A stretch of DNA of 13,261 nucleotides from an uncultured Roseburia sp. (GTDB lineage: Bacteria > Bacillota > Clostridia > Lachnospirales > Lachnospiraceae): assembly GCA_947652855.1 (NCBI GenBank), contig CANTEO010000064.1, positions 1 to 13,261 of the forward strand, read 5' to 3'. Below, piece after piece: positions 1 through 7,035 of the stretch; the first letter of the stretch is position 1, and each line of letters starts with the position of its first letter. Made by a program: the position numbers and the translations under genes. Under the pieces are notes generated by a model, which worked only from the letters and a program-made list of their open reading frames with translations, was not told the DNA's origin and searched no databases.

Positions 1-6
1 TCTACC

Positions 7-78
7 CTGCGGAAACGGGCGAACATGAAAAATAAAAATTGATTTCTGCCTGAAAGGCCCGAATCCCCCGCAGTTTTT
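7..78 (+). other. Terminator-like structured fragment at window edge
   Basis: CTGCGG (7-12) can pair with CCGCAG (68-73), which is followed directly by six T residues. Inside, CGGGC (15-19) can pair with GCCCG (57-61), or GCCT-GAA-AGGC can form a small local hairpin around 48-58. A closing stem followed by a U-tract resembles the 3' end of a structured RNA or a transcript terminator whose gene lies before the window. I could not match it to a known RNA family. The large loop makes it a poor classical terminator. Confidence 0.25.
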
Positions 79-95
79 TGCATATGTCACATTTT

Positions 96-122
96 ATGCC
101 CCGTCAGCTTGCTGCGGGGCAT
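96..122 (-). terminator. Possible hairpin terminator after the integrase
   Basis: ATGCCCCG (96-103) and CGGGGCAT (115-122) form a perfect 8-bp stem, extended inside by CAG/CTG with one bulged T and a CTTG loop. It lies 37 bp past the integrase stop codon. There is no real U-tract on either side, so termination is uncertain. It could also be a recombination-site or mRNA-protecting structure. Confidence 0.35.
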
Positions 123-158
123 TTGATTGGGCGGGTCAGCCGCATTCCCATGGCCCGA

Positions 159-1277
159 CTAGTATGCCGCCGTCCCTCCCTGGCCGCAAAGGGCGTCCAA
201 AGCGTTTACATAGCCGCGTTTTGTCTCAAATGCAGGATGCACATATCTATTTAACGTGATATGCACGTCAGAATGCCCCAAAAGCTCACTGACGCTCTTT
301 ACGTCCGCCCCCGTCTCAATGCAGTTCGTGGCAAAGCTATGGCGCAGCACATGAAAGTTAAGGTCGTTAAGGCCCGCGTCTTTCAAGCAACGCTTAAAAT
401 GATTCTGCAAGGTGCGGGGATCCATTGGCTTCTCCCGGTTATTTAAAAGATAGCCGTCTTTCCTTCCCCGAAAACGCGTTAAGATTAAGACCGCCTGCTC
501 TGAAAGCGGAATTTCCCGTTTGGAGCAGGCGGTTTTTGGCTCCTGCTCCAACAGCCTTGTGCGCGGCAGCGCCTCGGCAACCTGGACGCGCTGTATCGTT
601 CGGTTTACGTGCATCGTCTTTGCCTCCCAGTCTATGTCAGACCACTTCATAGAGCAGATTTCCCCCAACCGAAGGCCCGTCATCAGGCAAAGATAGATCC
701 CCATTTTTGAACAGTCCATGTTTTTTGACAAAGTCTTCAGAAGACGGCCCTGCTCGGATTTTGTCAACGTTTTTACGGCGTCAGAATTCCTTCTTCGCTT
801 CTCCTTTTGCAAATGGACGCCCTGCACTTTATATTCCTTTTCCGCATATCCGATGATTTGATTCATGACGCAGTACACGCTGTTGGATATGCTTTGGGAC
901 TTTGCGGGAGCCGCTCCGACAAGAATATCCTCGCTCACGCTGTAAATAGGCAAATCGCCAAACGGCTCCTTAATATAATGAAGAAAAATATTTTGATATT
1001 TGACGTATGTAGAATATTTATGGCTGTTTTTTACGGATAAAAGCCACTCTTTTGCAAGCAGGTTAACCGTAAGGGACTGCAAATCCAAATTTCTCTTTGA
1101 AGCGGCAAACGCCGCTTTTTTACTTTCCCGTTTCGCCCCCTCTAATTTTTCCTTTACCTCGCAGTAGGTCTTTGCATAAACAGAATGAACCTTTGCCCCT
1201 CCTTTGCCATGGGCCGTATAGCGGCCCTCCCACCTTCCGTCTTTTCTTTTTCGAATATTTTCCCCTCTTCTTGCCAT
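159..1277 (-). CDS. Tyrosine recombinase / integrase
   Basis: A 372-aa site-specific recombinase of the phage/ICE integrase type, which cuts and rejoins DNA through a covalent 3'-phosphotyrosine link. Residues 1-60 form a basic arm-type DNA-binding region (RKRKDGRWEGRY). Residues about 70-155 form the SAM-like core-binding domain, and 170-355 the catalytic domain. The catalytic set is complete: R203 (TGLRLGE), K248, H309 and R312 (HVLRHSF), H335 (LLGHSD) and nucleophile Y345 (NRYVHP). Length is normal for the Int family. The ATG is preceded by an AAAGGTGG ribosome binding site. No excisionase, relaxase, replication or phage genes adjoin it within the window, so it is either one end of an element extending beyond position 1 or a lone remnant. 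The enzyme itself looks intact. Family assignment is firm; the integration target is unknown. Confidence 0.95.
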   Translation of the reverse strand: MARRGENIRKRKDGRWEGRYTAHGKGGAKVHSVYAKTYCEVKEKLEGAKRESKKAAFAASKRNLDLQSLTVNLLAKEWLLSVKNSHKYSTYVKYQNIFLHYIKEPFGDLPIYSVSEDILVGAAPAKSQSISNSVYCVMNQIIGYAEKEYKVQGVHLQKEKRRRNSDAVKTLTKSEQGRLLKTLSKNMDCSKMGIYLCLMTGLRLGEICSMKWSDIDWEAKTMHVNRTIQRVQVAEALPRTRLLEQEPKTACSKREIPLSEQAVLILTRFRGRKDGYLLNNREKPMDPRTLQNHFKRCLKDAGLNDLNFHVLRHSFATNCIETGADVKSVSELLGHSDVHITLNRYVHPAFETKRGYVNALDALCGQGGTAAY

Positions 1278-1585
1278 CGTTTTCGACCACCTTTCTGACC
1301 GTTTCTCTCTTTCTCTTTCGTATCCTGGCTCAAGCTGCCATTCGCTTAACGCGAAAGGCCAAATTCTGCGCTTGCCCTCCTAATCTTATCAGAATGCAGT
1401 CTGTTTGAAAAAAGAAAGTAGGCCTTTGGCAGTCCAAAACATACGGTGAAGTCAATCATTTGACGCACGGCCACGCAGAAGCCATATTTGTTCCAGTGAA
1501 ATTTTTTGCGCAAAAAAACAGGAACCTTACCTTACAGGCGTAACGCCCTGCACCATAAGATTCCTGTCTGCTATGCCCAAACGGG
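1278..1585. other. Integrase upstream region without a gene
   Basis: This 308-bp stretch holds no convincing gene. On the minus strand there is a possible promoter at 1411-1383 (TTTTCA, 17-bp spacer, extended -10 TGATAAGAT). An AGGAGGG motif at 1381-1375 has no ordinary start codon at proper distance; only a 10-codon TTG-initiated frame follows it. Two short palindromes, GTCAA-TCAT-TTGAC (1451-1464) and TTCGC-TTAAC-GCGAA (around 1341-1355), could be recombinase or regulator sites. The minus-strand terminator of the next unit occupies 1512-1567. Confidence 0.4.
1512..1567 (-). terminator. Intrinsic terminator of the BIG2/80-aa unit
   Basis: Read on the minus strand, ACAGGAA pairs with TTCCTGT, with further inner pairing (CTTA/TAAG and a CAGG-CG-TTA-CG-CCTG tip), followed at once by seven T residues. 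It starts 19 bp after the stop codon of the 80-aa gene. The tail continues into the palindrome TTTTTTGCGCAAAAAA (1502-1517). Confidence 0.88.
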
Positions 1586-1828
1586 TTACTGTCCATAGGG
1601 ATTTGCCACCATCGCCTTTAGCTCCTGAAACAGCTCCACGTCGCTTTCTGTGATTTTCATGTTGGATGCAATGCAGTCCCCATCCGGCCTTTTCAGCTTC
1701 ACCTCAATGACCGTGCCTTCCCCGATTGGCTCGCGCGCCGCTGCCTGCAAAAAATTCAGGAATTTGGGATGCGCCGCGCAAAACCGATCCCACATCAGCT
1801 TCATTTGAATAAACTTCTTTGGATTCAT
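1586..1828 (-). CDS. Conserved-looking hypothetical protein, 80 aa
   Basis: I do not recognise a named family with certainty. The 80-aa product is soluble, with no signal peptide or membrane segment. The N-terminal half is helical and aromatic/basic (KKFIQMKLMWDRFCAAHPKFLNFLQAA). A short beta-like stretch follows (GTVIEVKLKRPDGDCIASNMKITESD), then a C-terminal helix. Similar small proteins with this KLMWDxFxxxHPKFxxFL pattern are, as far as I recall, common in Clostridia without assigned function. The start is supported by GGGGAGGTAATCA just before the ATG. It lies 17 bp after the exported BIG2 protein gene and in front of a strong terminator, so it is the last gene of a two-gene operon. Confidence 0.8.
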   Translation of the reverse strand: MNPKKFIQMKLMWDRFCAAHPKFLNFLQAAAREPIGEGTVIEVKLKRPDGDCIASNMKITESDVELFQELKAMVANPYGQ

Positions 1829-1845
1829 TGATTACCTCCCCATCT

Positions 1846-2907
1846 CTATTTTGCTGTGATTTTCCTTCCGCCGGCCCAGTTAAAGCCGGAGCCCAACAGA
1901 TATACGTGGCCTTTCACCAGGCTCACGTCATGATAGCCTCCATACCCATATACGACCGGCCTTACGATCAGCTGGCGCGTCCCTTTTTTCAGCACGATCT
2001 CGCCTTTATAGTATTTCGCGTCCGTCTCATCATAAATGGAAATCTGGATATTCGCCTTTAACTTGCTGCCCGTCACGCTGTTTTTCTTTGGAAACGCAAG
2101 CTGCGCGCCCAAAATCTGATCCGCGCCAAGCTTCTTCGTCAGGCTCACCGTAATTTTCCCGTTTTTGCTGTTTGCATTCGCAGAGGCAATCCGCATCGTC
2201 TTTTTTGACTCCGTCGAAGTCGGGTCATTGTCAAGCAAATACTGCCGCAGCAGGGCCTCCGCCGTCAAATACCTCCCCGCCTCCGGAGCCGCCAAAATCA
2301 CGCTTTTCTTTTCGCTTACATTGTCGGGGGCCGGACGCTCATTTTCATAGAGAAATCCGTCATAGGAAAGCTTCGAGGAGGAATTCGCGCCGTATGCGCC
2401 AAGATAAGCGTCCCGTTTCCTGCGAAGCGCATACCCCTTTGCGGCGCTTAGCTTCTTCGGAAGCCCCTTCGCCAGCTTTTTCGCCTCCGCCTTCAGCGCC
2501 TTCACCGCGCGCCCCTGCTCAATCGTCCCCTTCTTCTCAACGGTAAGATGGCAAACCAGCGCCTTTCCCTGATACGTGACGGTAATGTCCGAAGTCCCCG
2601 GCTTTTTCGCGGTTAAATAGCCCTTGCCATTGACCGACGCCACGCTCTTGCTCTGCGTCCGATACGACGCTTTCAGCAAAGACGCGGTCGCCGAGGTGGA
2701 CGTCGTATAGATGCTGACGAAGTCCCCAATATAAAATTTTGAGCCGGCCTCCACAGAAATATCCGTCTCCTCTGACCCGTCATGCCAACACATCTGCATG
2801 GCGGAAGCCGCCTTTCCCTCCTGCGTGCCGATTAAAACAGAAAAACATATGGCAACCGCCGCCCAAACTGCGATCCGCCTCAAAAAAACTTTGCCACCAA
2901 GCTTCAT
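1846..2907 (-). CDS. Exported protein with a BIG2-type Ig-like domain
   Basis: A 353-aa secreted or surface protein. The N-terminus is a classic signal peptide: basic start (MKLGGKVFLRR), hydrophobic core (IAVWAAVAICFSVLIG) and a probable cleavage near GKAASA (about residue 34). Residues about 45-125 look like a bacterial Ig-like group 2 domain, with the hallmark SVASVNGKGYLTAKKPGTSDITVTY. The rest is lysine- and alanine-rich (about 130-200), followed by beta-rich sequence of unknown family that ends in a glycine/tyrosine-rich part. There is no LPXTG-type or NPQTN-type sorting signal and no C-terminal membrane anchor. I chose the ATG at 2907, eight codons inside the longest frame, because AGGAGGG (2917-2923) sits nine bases upstream. 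Its function is unknown; adhesion or an envelope role is only an inference from the BIG2 domain. Confidence 0.85.
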   Translation of the reverse strand: MKLGGKVFLRRIAVWAAVAICFSVLIGTQEGKAASAMQMCWHDGSEETDISVEAGSKFYIGDFVSIYTTSTSATASLLKASYRTQSKSVASVNGKGYLTAKKPGTSDITVTYQGKALVCHLTVEKKGTIEQGRAVKALKAEAKKLAKGLPKKLSAAKGYALRRKRDAYLGAYGANSSSKLSYDGFLYENERPAPDNVSEKKSVILAAPEAGRYLTAEALLRQYLLDNDPTSTESKKTMRIASANANSKNGKITVSLTKKLGADQILGAQLAFPKKNSVTGSKLKANIQISIYDETDAKYYKGEIVLKKGTRQLIVRPVVYGYGGYHDVSLVKGHVYLLGSGFNWAGGRKITAK

Positions 2908-2948
2908 GATACCTAACCCTCCTAACGTCATATGCCGCCTTGCTTTCC

Positions 2949-2977
2949 ATTATACAAAGAAACGGGGCAAGATTCAA
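2949..2977 (-). promoter_or_regulatory. Sigma-A-type promoter for the BIG2 gene
   Basis: On the minus strand, TTGAAT (2977-2972), a 17-bp spacer and a perfect TATAAT (2954-2949) lie about 40 bp before the ATG at 2907. The resulting leader would be about 35 nt long and carries the AGGAGGG ribosome binding site. Confidence 0.75.
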
Positions 2978-3110
2978 GCTTTTTAACCCTCCCGCCCGCA
3001 TCGGCATATCGCCATAGGGAACCGCTTAATAATGTTTTTTTTCATTTTTCTTCATAAACCTTTTATTTTTAGGACACTGAATGAACACAATTTCTGAATA
3101 TACTAATCTC

Positions 3111-3147
3111 ATCAAATGAAGTTCCCCCACTAAATACTTCATTTGAT
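3111..3147. repeat. 11-bp perfect inverted repeat in divergent intergenic region
   Basis: ATCAAATGAAG and CTTCATTTGAT are exact reverse complements separated by 15 bases (3122-3136). The repeat lies between the divergent BIG2 and XpaC-like/VWA/TelA units. It could be an operator for a dimeric regulator or an RNA hairpin. It has no U-tract on either strand and is unlikely to be a terminator. Confidence 0.7.
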
Positions 3148-3181
3148 AGCAAATTAAACTTTTTCATAAACTCTCCCCTTA

Positions 3182-3213
3182 AGAATGCAGCCACAGGCTG
3201 CATTCTTTTTTTT
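3182..3213 (+). terminator. Perfect intrinsic terminator upstream of the TelA operon
   Basis: AGAATGCAGCC (3182-3192), loop ACA, and GGCTGCATTCT (3196-3206) form a perfect 11-bp stem followed by eight T residues (3206-3213). No plus-strand gene lies before it in the window, so it terminates either a small RNA or a long leader of the downstream operon. Its ATG (3185) opens a reading frame in phase with the next gene but cannot be the real start. Confidence 0.85.
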
Positions 3214-3292
3214 GCGTTCAGGGTCAGAGGCATCAAACGGGGCGCAAACGCCCTCCCCTTTTCGCGATTTCCATAACGGACGGCCGGAACGC

Positions 3293-3321
3293 TTGAATTT
3301 ATGGCGGCAATATGCTATTCT
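3293..3321 (+). promoter_or_regulatory. Extended -10 promoter of the XpaC-like/VWA/TelA operon
   Basis: TTGAAT (3293-3298), a 17-bp spacer and TATTCT (3316-3321) preceded by TGC form an extended -10 promoter. It lies downstream of the terminator and about 50 bp before the TTG start at 3371, which would give a leader of roughly 43 nt. Confidence 0.55.
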
Positions 3322-3370
3322 TTTGAATAGGCAAACACATGAATTCACGCTTGGAGAGGATGAAGCAAGA

Positions 3371-4102
3371 TTGAACAAATACATAAAATTGCTTGCCGTC
3401 AATTTCTGCATTGCAGGCACGGCAGTGTTTCTGTATTCCCCCGGGCTGCTCTGCCTTAGGCTGTCGGATGAGAGCGTCTTTCGGGCCGGCATGTCGATCC
3501 TTGCGGCGCCGGCGCTGATGGGAGCCTTTTTTTTCGCGAACACGGCGCTGCTTAAGGAGCCGAAGCGAAAGCCCTTCTTAGCCGATGAGATCCCGGATCT
3601 GGAGCAGGCGAAAAAGATCTTAAAAGACTTTGGCGGCAGCAAATACTTAAAGAGCCTGGCGGAGACCGCCTCAGAGCAGCTTGACCGGATCTGTAAATGC
3701 CAGCGGCGCCTATCCGACATTTTAGAGCAGCGGTTTACCAAAGGCACGCTTAGCTGGGACAAGTTCCACAGCGTTGTTTCCGCAGCCGAGCAGTCAGCCG
3801 TTAAGAATGTCGCCATCATGGCGAGCCGGATGCAGCTCTTTGACGAAAAAGAATACGGCAAGCTATTGCATTACCGTGAGGACGACATCCCGGACGACAT
3901 ACAGAAAGAACGCCTTGGCCTGTACCAAAAGAACCTGGGGGATATCCGAAACACCGTCGCGCTGAATGAAAAGATACTCTTTCAGCTTGACGCCCTATCC
4001 ATGGAGCTTTCCTCATCGGCATTTGACGAGGGCGCAAGCCGAAACGATATGCTGCTTAAGGAAATCAAAACGCTTATTGACGAGACAAAATACTATCAGT
4101 GA
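3371..4102 (+). CDS. Two-TM membrane protein, probably XpaC-like
   Basis: A 243-aa membrane-anchored protein. Two hydrophobic segments (residues about 7-29 and 39-61) form an N-terminal hairpin, followed by a long charged, helical, cytoplasmic-type region (about 65-243) with coiled-coil character. This layout, and its place two genes before telA, fits the XpaC family (named after 5-bromo-4-chloroindolyl phosphate hydrolysis, true function unknown), whose genes often neighbour telA/yaaN. Sequence resemblance is divergent, so the family call rests largely on architecture and context. The start is taken as TTG at 3371, because GGAGAGG (3353-3359) precedes it by 11 bases and the first TM segment follows at once. 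The longer frame from 3185 would run through a terminator hairpin and has no binding site. The stop is followed 17 bases later by the next gene, so the two are co-transcribed. Confidence 0.7.
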   Translation: MNKYIKLLAVNFCIAGTAVFLYSPGLLCLRLSDESVFRAGMSILAAPALMGAFFFANTALLKEPKRKPFLADEIPDLEQAKKILKDFGGSKYLKSLAETASEQLDRICKCQRRLSDILEQRFTKGTLSWDKFHSVVSAAEQSAVKNVAIMASRMQLFDEKEYGKLLHYREDDIPDDIQKERLGLYQKNLGDIRNTVALNEKILFQLDALSMELSSSAFDEGASRNDMLLKEIKTLIDETKYYQ

Positions 4103-4119
4103 AAATTGGAGGAATACAT

Positions 4120-5805
4120 ATGAACAAAAAGAGCTTTGCCATCTTTGCCGTAATCGCCGTTGTCGTATGCGCGGCGGTGTTTGGCGGCATCTATGTGACG
4201 CGCAACATTGGAAAATCCGAAAAGGCAGTTTCCGAAGAAAACGCCGTCGCCCGCCTTGGCAAAATGGTGTCCAAAATCGCGCCGGAAAAAGGAACTCCCA
4301 AAAAATCCCCTATTGAATACGACTCTTCCGACGATGAGGCAAGCGAATTGCCGGACATTGACACTTGCCCCGTCGTCGTAAACGCCACTACGCCTTTCTA
4401 TGCGGAAATCTACTCTTCCCCGGAAAAAGCCGGGAGCGGCACGGACGGCTGGCTCTGTGAGATGGCGGAGGAGTTCAACGGCAGCGGCGCCAGCGTGGAC
4501 GGGACGGCCGTCTCAGTCCAAATCCGCAAGGTCAACAGCGGGCAGGCGTTAGATTACATCGCGACAGACAAAGCCGTCCCTGACGGCCTCACCCCTTCCA
4601 ATATGCTTTGGGTGGATATGCTTTCTGACCGCGGCGTCGAGACGGAGCTTATTTCCGAACGCCTCGCCGGAAATGTCGCCGGAATCCTCCTCTCTGAAGA
4701 GACGTACGCCAAGATCGTGAAAAAATATGGCAGCGTAGACCTAAAGGCGATTACGGACGCGACGGAGGCAGGCGAATTCGCCATGGGCTACACAAACCCA
4801 TTCGCCAGCAGCGCAGGCTTAAACTTCCTGGTCTGCACATTAGCCCGCTACGACAGCAAGAACCCGCTGTCAGACGCCGCCACGCAGGGCTTTCAGAAAT
4901 TTCAGGCAAATGTCCCGTTTGTGGCCCTCACTACTATGCAGATGCGGGACGCGGCGGAAAACGGCTCCCTGGACGGCTTTATCATGGAATATCAGTCCTA
5001 TGTGAACGACCCCATGCTGTCCAAAAATTATAAATTCACGCCTTACGGGTTCCGCCACGACAATCCGCTGGTCGGCATCGCGTCCGCGGATCCGGCCAAA
5101 AAAGAAATCCTACGGCAGTTCGCCGCCTTCTGCTCCACCGACGAAGCAAAAAAGCGCGCGGAAGAATACGGCTTTAACGGAATGGACGACTACGTCTGCG
5201 AATACGAGACGATCTCTGGGGACATCCTCTCAGCCGCGCAGAAGCTGTACAAAACAAACAAAGACAACGGAAGGCCCGTCATCGGCGTTTTTGTCACGGA
5301 CGTATCCGGCAGCATGAGCGGCGAGCCGCTTCTGGCCCTTCAGACTTCACTGATTAACAGCATGAAATACATCAATAAGGAAAACTATATCGGGTTAGTC
5401 AGCTACTCCGACGACGTGACGATTGAGCTTCCGCTCGGTCAATTTCAATTAGAGCAGCAGACTTTGTTTAAGGGCGCCGTCGAGAGTCTTTACGCAGCCG
5501 GCGGGACAGCGACATTTGACGGCATCTGCGTCGCGCTGGACATGATTCAGGAGCAGATGAAGGAGATGCCTGACGCAAAGCCTATGCTGTTTGTGCTTAG
5601 CGACGGAGAGACAAATATCGGCTATAACCTAAACGACATCCGGGACGTCTTAAGCGGCCTTAAGATCCCGATATACACCATTGGATACAACGCCGACCTT
5701 GAGGCATTGGAAAGCATCAGCTCCGTAAACGAGGCGGCCAGCATCGACGCCTCCACTGACGACGTCGTATACCAGCTTAAAACCCTGTTCAATGCCAATA
5801 TGTAA
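4120..5805 (+). CDS. Membrane-anchored solute-binding-like / VWA domain protein
   Basis: A 561-aa protein facing the outside of the cell. Residues 5-27 form an uncleaved-looking TM anchor or signal peptide. An acidic, Ser/Pro-rich linker (about 30-75) follows. Residues about 80-375 resemble an extracellular solute-binding (periplasmic-binding-like) fold, with DKAVPDGLTPSN and AMGYTNPFASSAGLNFL stretches. Residues about 388-561 are a von Willebrand A domain with a complete MIDAS metal site: D394, S396 and S398 (DVSGSMS), T463 (GGTATFDG) and D495 (LSDGE). VWA/MIDAS domains usually bind a divalent metal and a protein partner. The ATG at 4120 follows GGAGG (4108-4112) by seven bases; a GTG at 4099 overlapping the previous stop is less likely. 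It sits between the XpaC-like and telA genes in one operon. It may sense a ligand and pass the signal through the VWA partner, but that is inference. Confidence 0.85.
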   Translation: MNKKSFAIFAVIAVVVCAAVFGGIYVTRNIGKSEKAVSEENAVARLGKMVSKIAPEKGTPKKSPIEYDSSDDEASELPDIDTCPVVVNATTPFYAEIYSSPEKAGSGTDGWLCEMAEEFNGSGASVDGTAVSVQIRKVNSGQALDYIATDKAVPDGLTPSNMLWVDMLSDRGVETELISERLAGNVAGILLSEETYAKIVKKYGSVDLKAITDATEAGEFAMGYTNPFASSAGLNFLVCTLARYDSKNPLSDAATQGFQKFQANVPFVALTTMQMRDAAENGSLDGFIMEYQSYVNDPMLSKNYKFTPYGFRHDNPLVGIASADPAKKEILRQFAAFCSTDEAKKRAEEYGFNGMDDYVCEYETISGDILSAAQKLYKTNKDNGRPVIGVFVTDVSGSMSGEPLLALQTSLINSMKYINKENYIGLVSYSDDVTIELPLGQFQLEQQTLFKGAVESLYAAGGTATFDGICVALDMIQEQMKEMPDAKPMLFVLSDGETNIGYNLNDIRDVLSGLKIPIYTIGYNADLEALESISSVNEAASIDASTDDVVYQLKTLFNANM

Positions 5806-5834
5806 AGCCATTCCACACAGAAACGGAGGATACC

Positions 5835-6983
5835 ATGAGCGGATTTTCATTAGATTTGCCAAATGCGGAACAAATTAAGCAGGAGGTCTCAGCGCAGCTT
5901 GCGCCATCCAAAGAGGAAAAAGAAATGATTACGGACGCCGTCAAGGAGAAGGCTGACCAGATCATGGCGGTAGACTTAGACTCCCTGTCCGAACGCAGGG
6001 AATTCATACAGGTCATTGAGACATTTGGGGCGGACGTCGTGCAGCAGTCTCAGTCCAAAAACAGCATCCTGCAAAAACGGATGGGCGACTTTAGCAAAGC
6101 CGGCGGCGAATCCGGAGAGATCGCAAAGGGCCTGGAGGAGCTGTCCATCAAGATGCGGGATTTGGATCCGTCCAGCCTGGACTTTACCAAGACAGGCGTG
6201 CTTGGCAGGCTCTTTAACCCCATCCGACGCTATTTTGAACGCTATAAAACCGCGGACGCAGAAATCGCCTCCATCGTAAAGTCCTTAGATAAGGGAAAGT
6301 CCATCTTAAAAAATGACAATACGACGTTAGAGATTGAGCAGGCCTCCATGCGGGACTTGACGAAACAGCTCACTCAGAAAATAGAGCTTGGCTCTCAGCT
6401 TGACAATCACCTAAAAAATGCCGTGGAGAACGCAAAAGCCTCCAATGAGCCATCCGAGCGCATCCAGTTTGTAGAATCTGAAATTATTTTCCCATTGGAG
6501 CAGCGCCTAATGGACTTTCAGCAGCTCTTGGCGGTCAATCAGCAGGGAATCATCGCAATGGAGGTCATTCGCAAAAACAACCTGGAGCTGATACGCGCCG
6601 TGGATCGGGCGCAGTCTGTGACGGTCACTGCCCTGCGCGTCGCCGTCACCGTGGCCGGGGCGCTTTACAACCAAAAAATCGTCCTGGAAAAAGTGCAGAT
6701 GCTGAACGAGACGACCAACCAAATGATCGCCTCCACCGCAAAGCTCTTAAAGGAGCAGGGAGCCGCCATTCAAAAGGAGTCCATCAACGCCAACATTTCA
6801 CCGGACACCTTAAAGCAGGCGTTTTCTGACACGCTCTCTGCATTGAATGACATCACCGCTTACAAAACAAAGGCCCTCCCGCAAATGGAGCGGACCATCC
6901 AGGAATTCTACGACATCGCAAGGGAAGGCGAGCGTCAGCTAAACAGCATGGAAAAAAGCAGCAATATGAAGCTTTGGGAGTAA
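5835..6983 (+). CDS. telA: TelA/YaaN family toxic anion resistance protein
   Basis: A 382-aa soluble, almost wholly alpha-helical protein of the TelA family (tellurite/toxic anion resistance; B. subtilis YaaN). The most diagnostic region is residues about 213-300 (FVESEIIFPLEQRLMDFQQ, LAVNQQGIIAMEVIRKNN, ELIRAVDRAQSVTVTALR, VAGALYNQKIVLEKV), which matches the conserved core of the family. Coiled coil is likely through much of the length, and there is no signal peptide or TM segment. Length is typical. The ATG has a close GGAGG at 5825-5829, and the gap from the VWA gene is 29 bp. The family is linked to resistance to tellurite and some cell-wall antibiotics, but the biochemical role is not known. 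The XpaC-like and VWA partners suggest it works at the membrane face. It is the last gene before a strong terminator. Confidence 0.93.
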   Translation: MSGFSLDLPNAEQIKQEVSAQLAPSKEEKEMITDAVKEKADQIMAVDLDSLSERREFIQVIETFGADVVQQSQSKNSILQKRMGDFSKAGGESGEIAKGLEELSIKMRDLDPSSLDFTKTGVLGRLFNPIRRYFERYKTADAEIASIVKSLDKGKSILKNDNTTLEIEQASMRDLTKQLTQKIELGSQLDNHLKNAVENAKASNEPSERIQFVESEIIFPLEQRLMDFQQLLAVNQQGIIAMEVIRKNNLELIRAVDRAQSVTVTALRVAVTVAGALYNQKIVLEKVQMLNETTNQMIASTAKLLKEQGAAIQKESINANISPDTLKQAFSDTLSALNDITAYKTKALPQMERTIQEFYDIAREGERQLNSMEKSSNMKLWE

Positions 6984-7035
6984 CGTCAGAAAAATCCCGT
7001 CCCAACATCAACTCACATTGTTCTTTTCCACTCTA

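Larger units (their letters stand above)
3099..3213 (+). ncRNA. Candidate small RNA or terminated leader
   Basis: A -10-like TATACT (3099-3104) would place a transcript start near 3111, exactly where an 11-bp perfect inverted repeat begins (ATCAAATGAAG 3111-3121, CTTCATTTGAT 3137-3147). A perfect intrinsic terminator ends the segment at 3213. Together they delimit an RNA of about 100 nt with a 5' hairpin, an A/U-rich middle and a 3' terminator. The -35 match is weak (CTGAAT at best). It may be an independent sRNA or an attenuated leader of the downstream operon. This is inference from structure; no known family is recognised. Confidence 0.35.

Noticed and set aside
1346..1381. 10-codon TTG-started leader peptide after an AGGAGGG motif before the integrase
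   Set aside because: Spacing from the motif is too long (13 bases), and the nearest promoter would start transcription inside the motif. Probably chance.
2172..2546. 124-aa Ser/Pro/Arg-rich plus-strand frame
   Set aside because: It is antisense to the exported BIG2 protein, and its composition is typical of a reverse-strand shadow of a Lys/Ala-rich gene.
3026..3112. 28-codon minus-strand frame (MRLVYSEIVFIQ...) with a GGGGGA upstream
   Set aside because: It is short, very A/T-rich, ends in a lysine run from a poly-T tract and overlaps the candidate RNA promoter. There is no independent support.
3154..3861. 235-aa open frame on the minus strand
   Set aside because: It is antisense to the XpaC-like gene, which has a ribosome binding site, TM segments and operon context. 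The minus frame has no binding site, covers the terminator and reads as low-complexity Ser/Arg-rich sequence.
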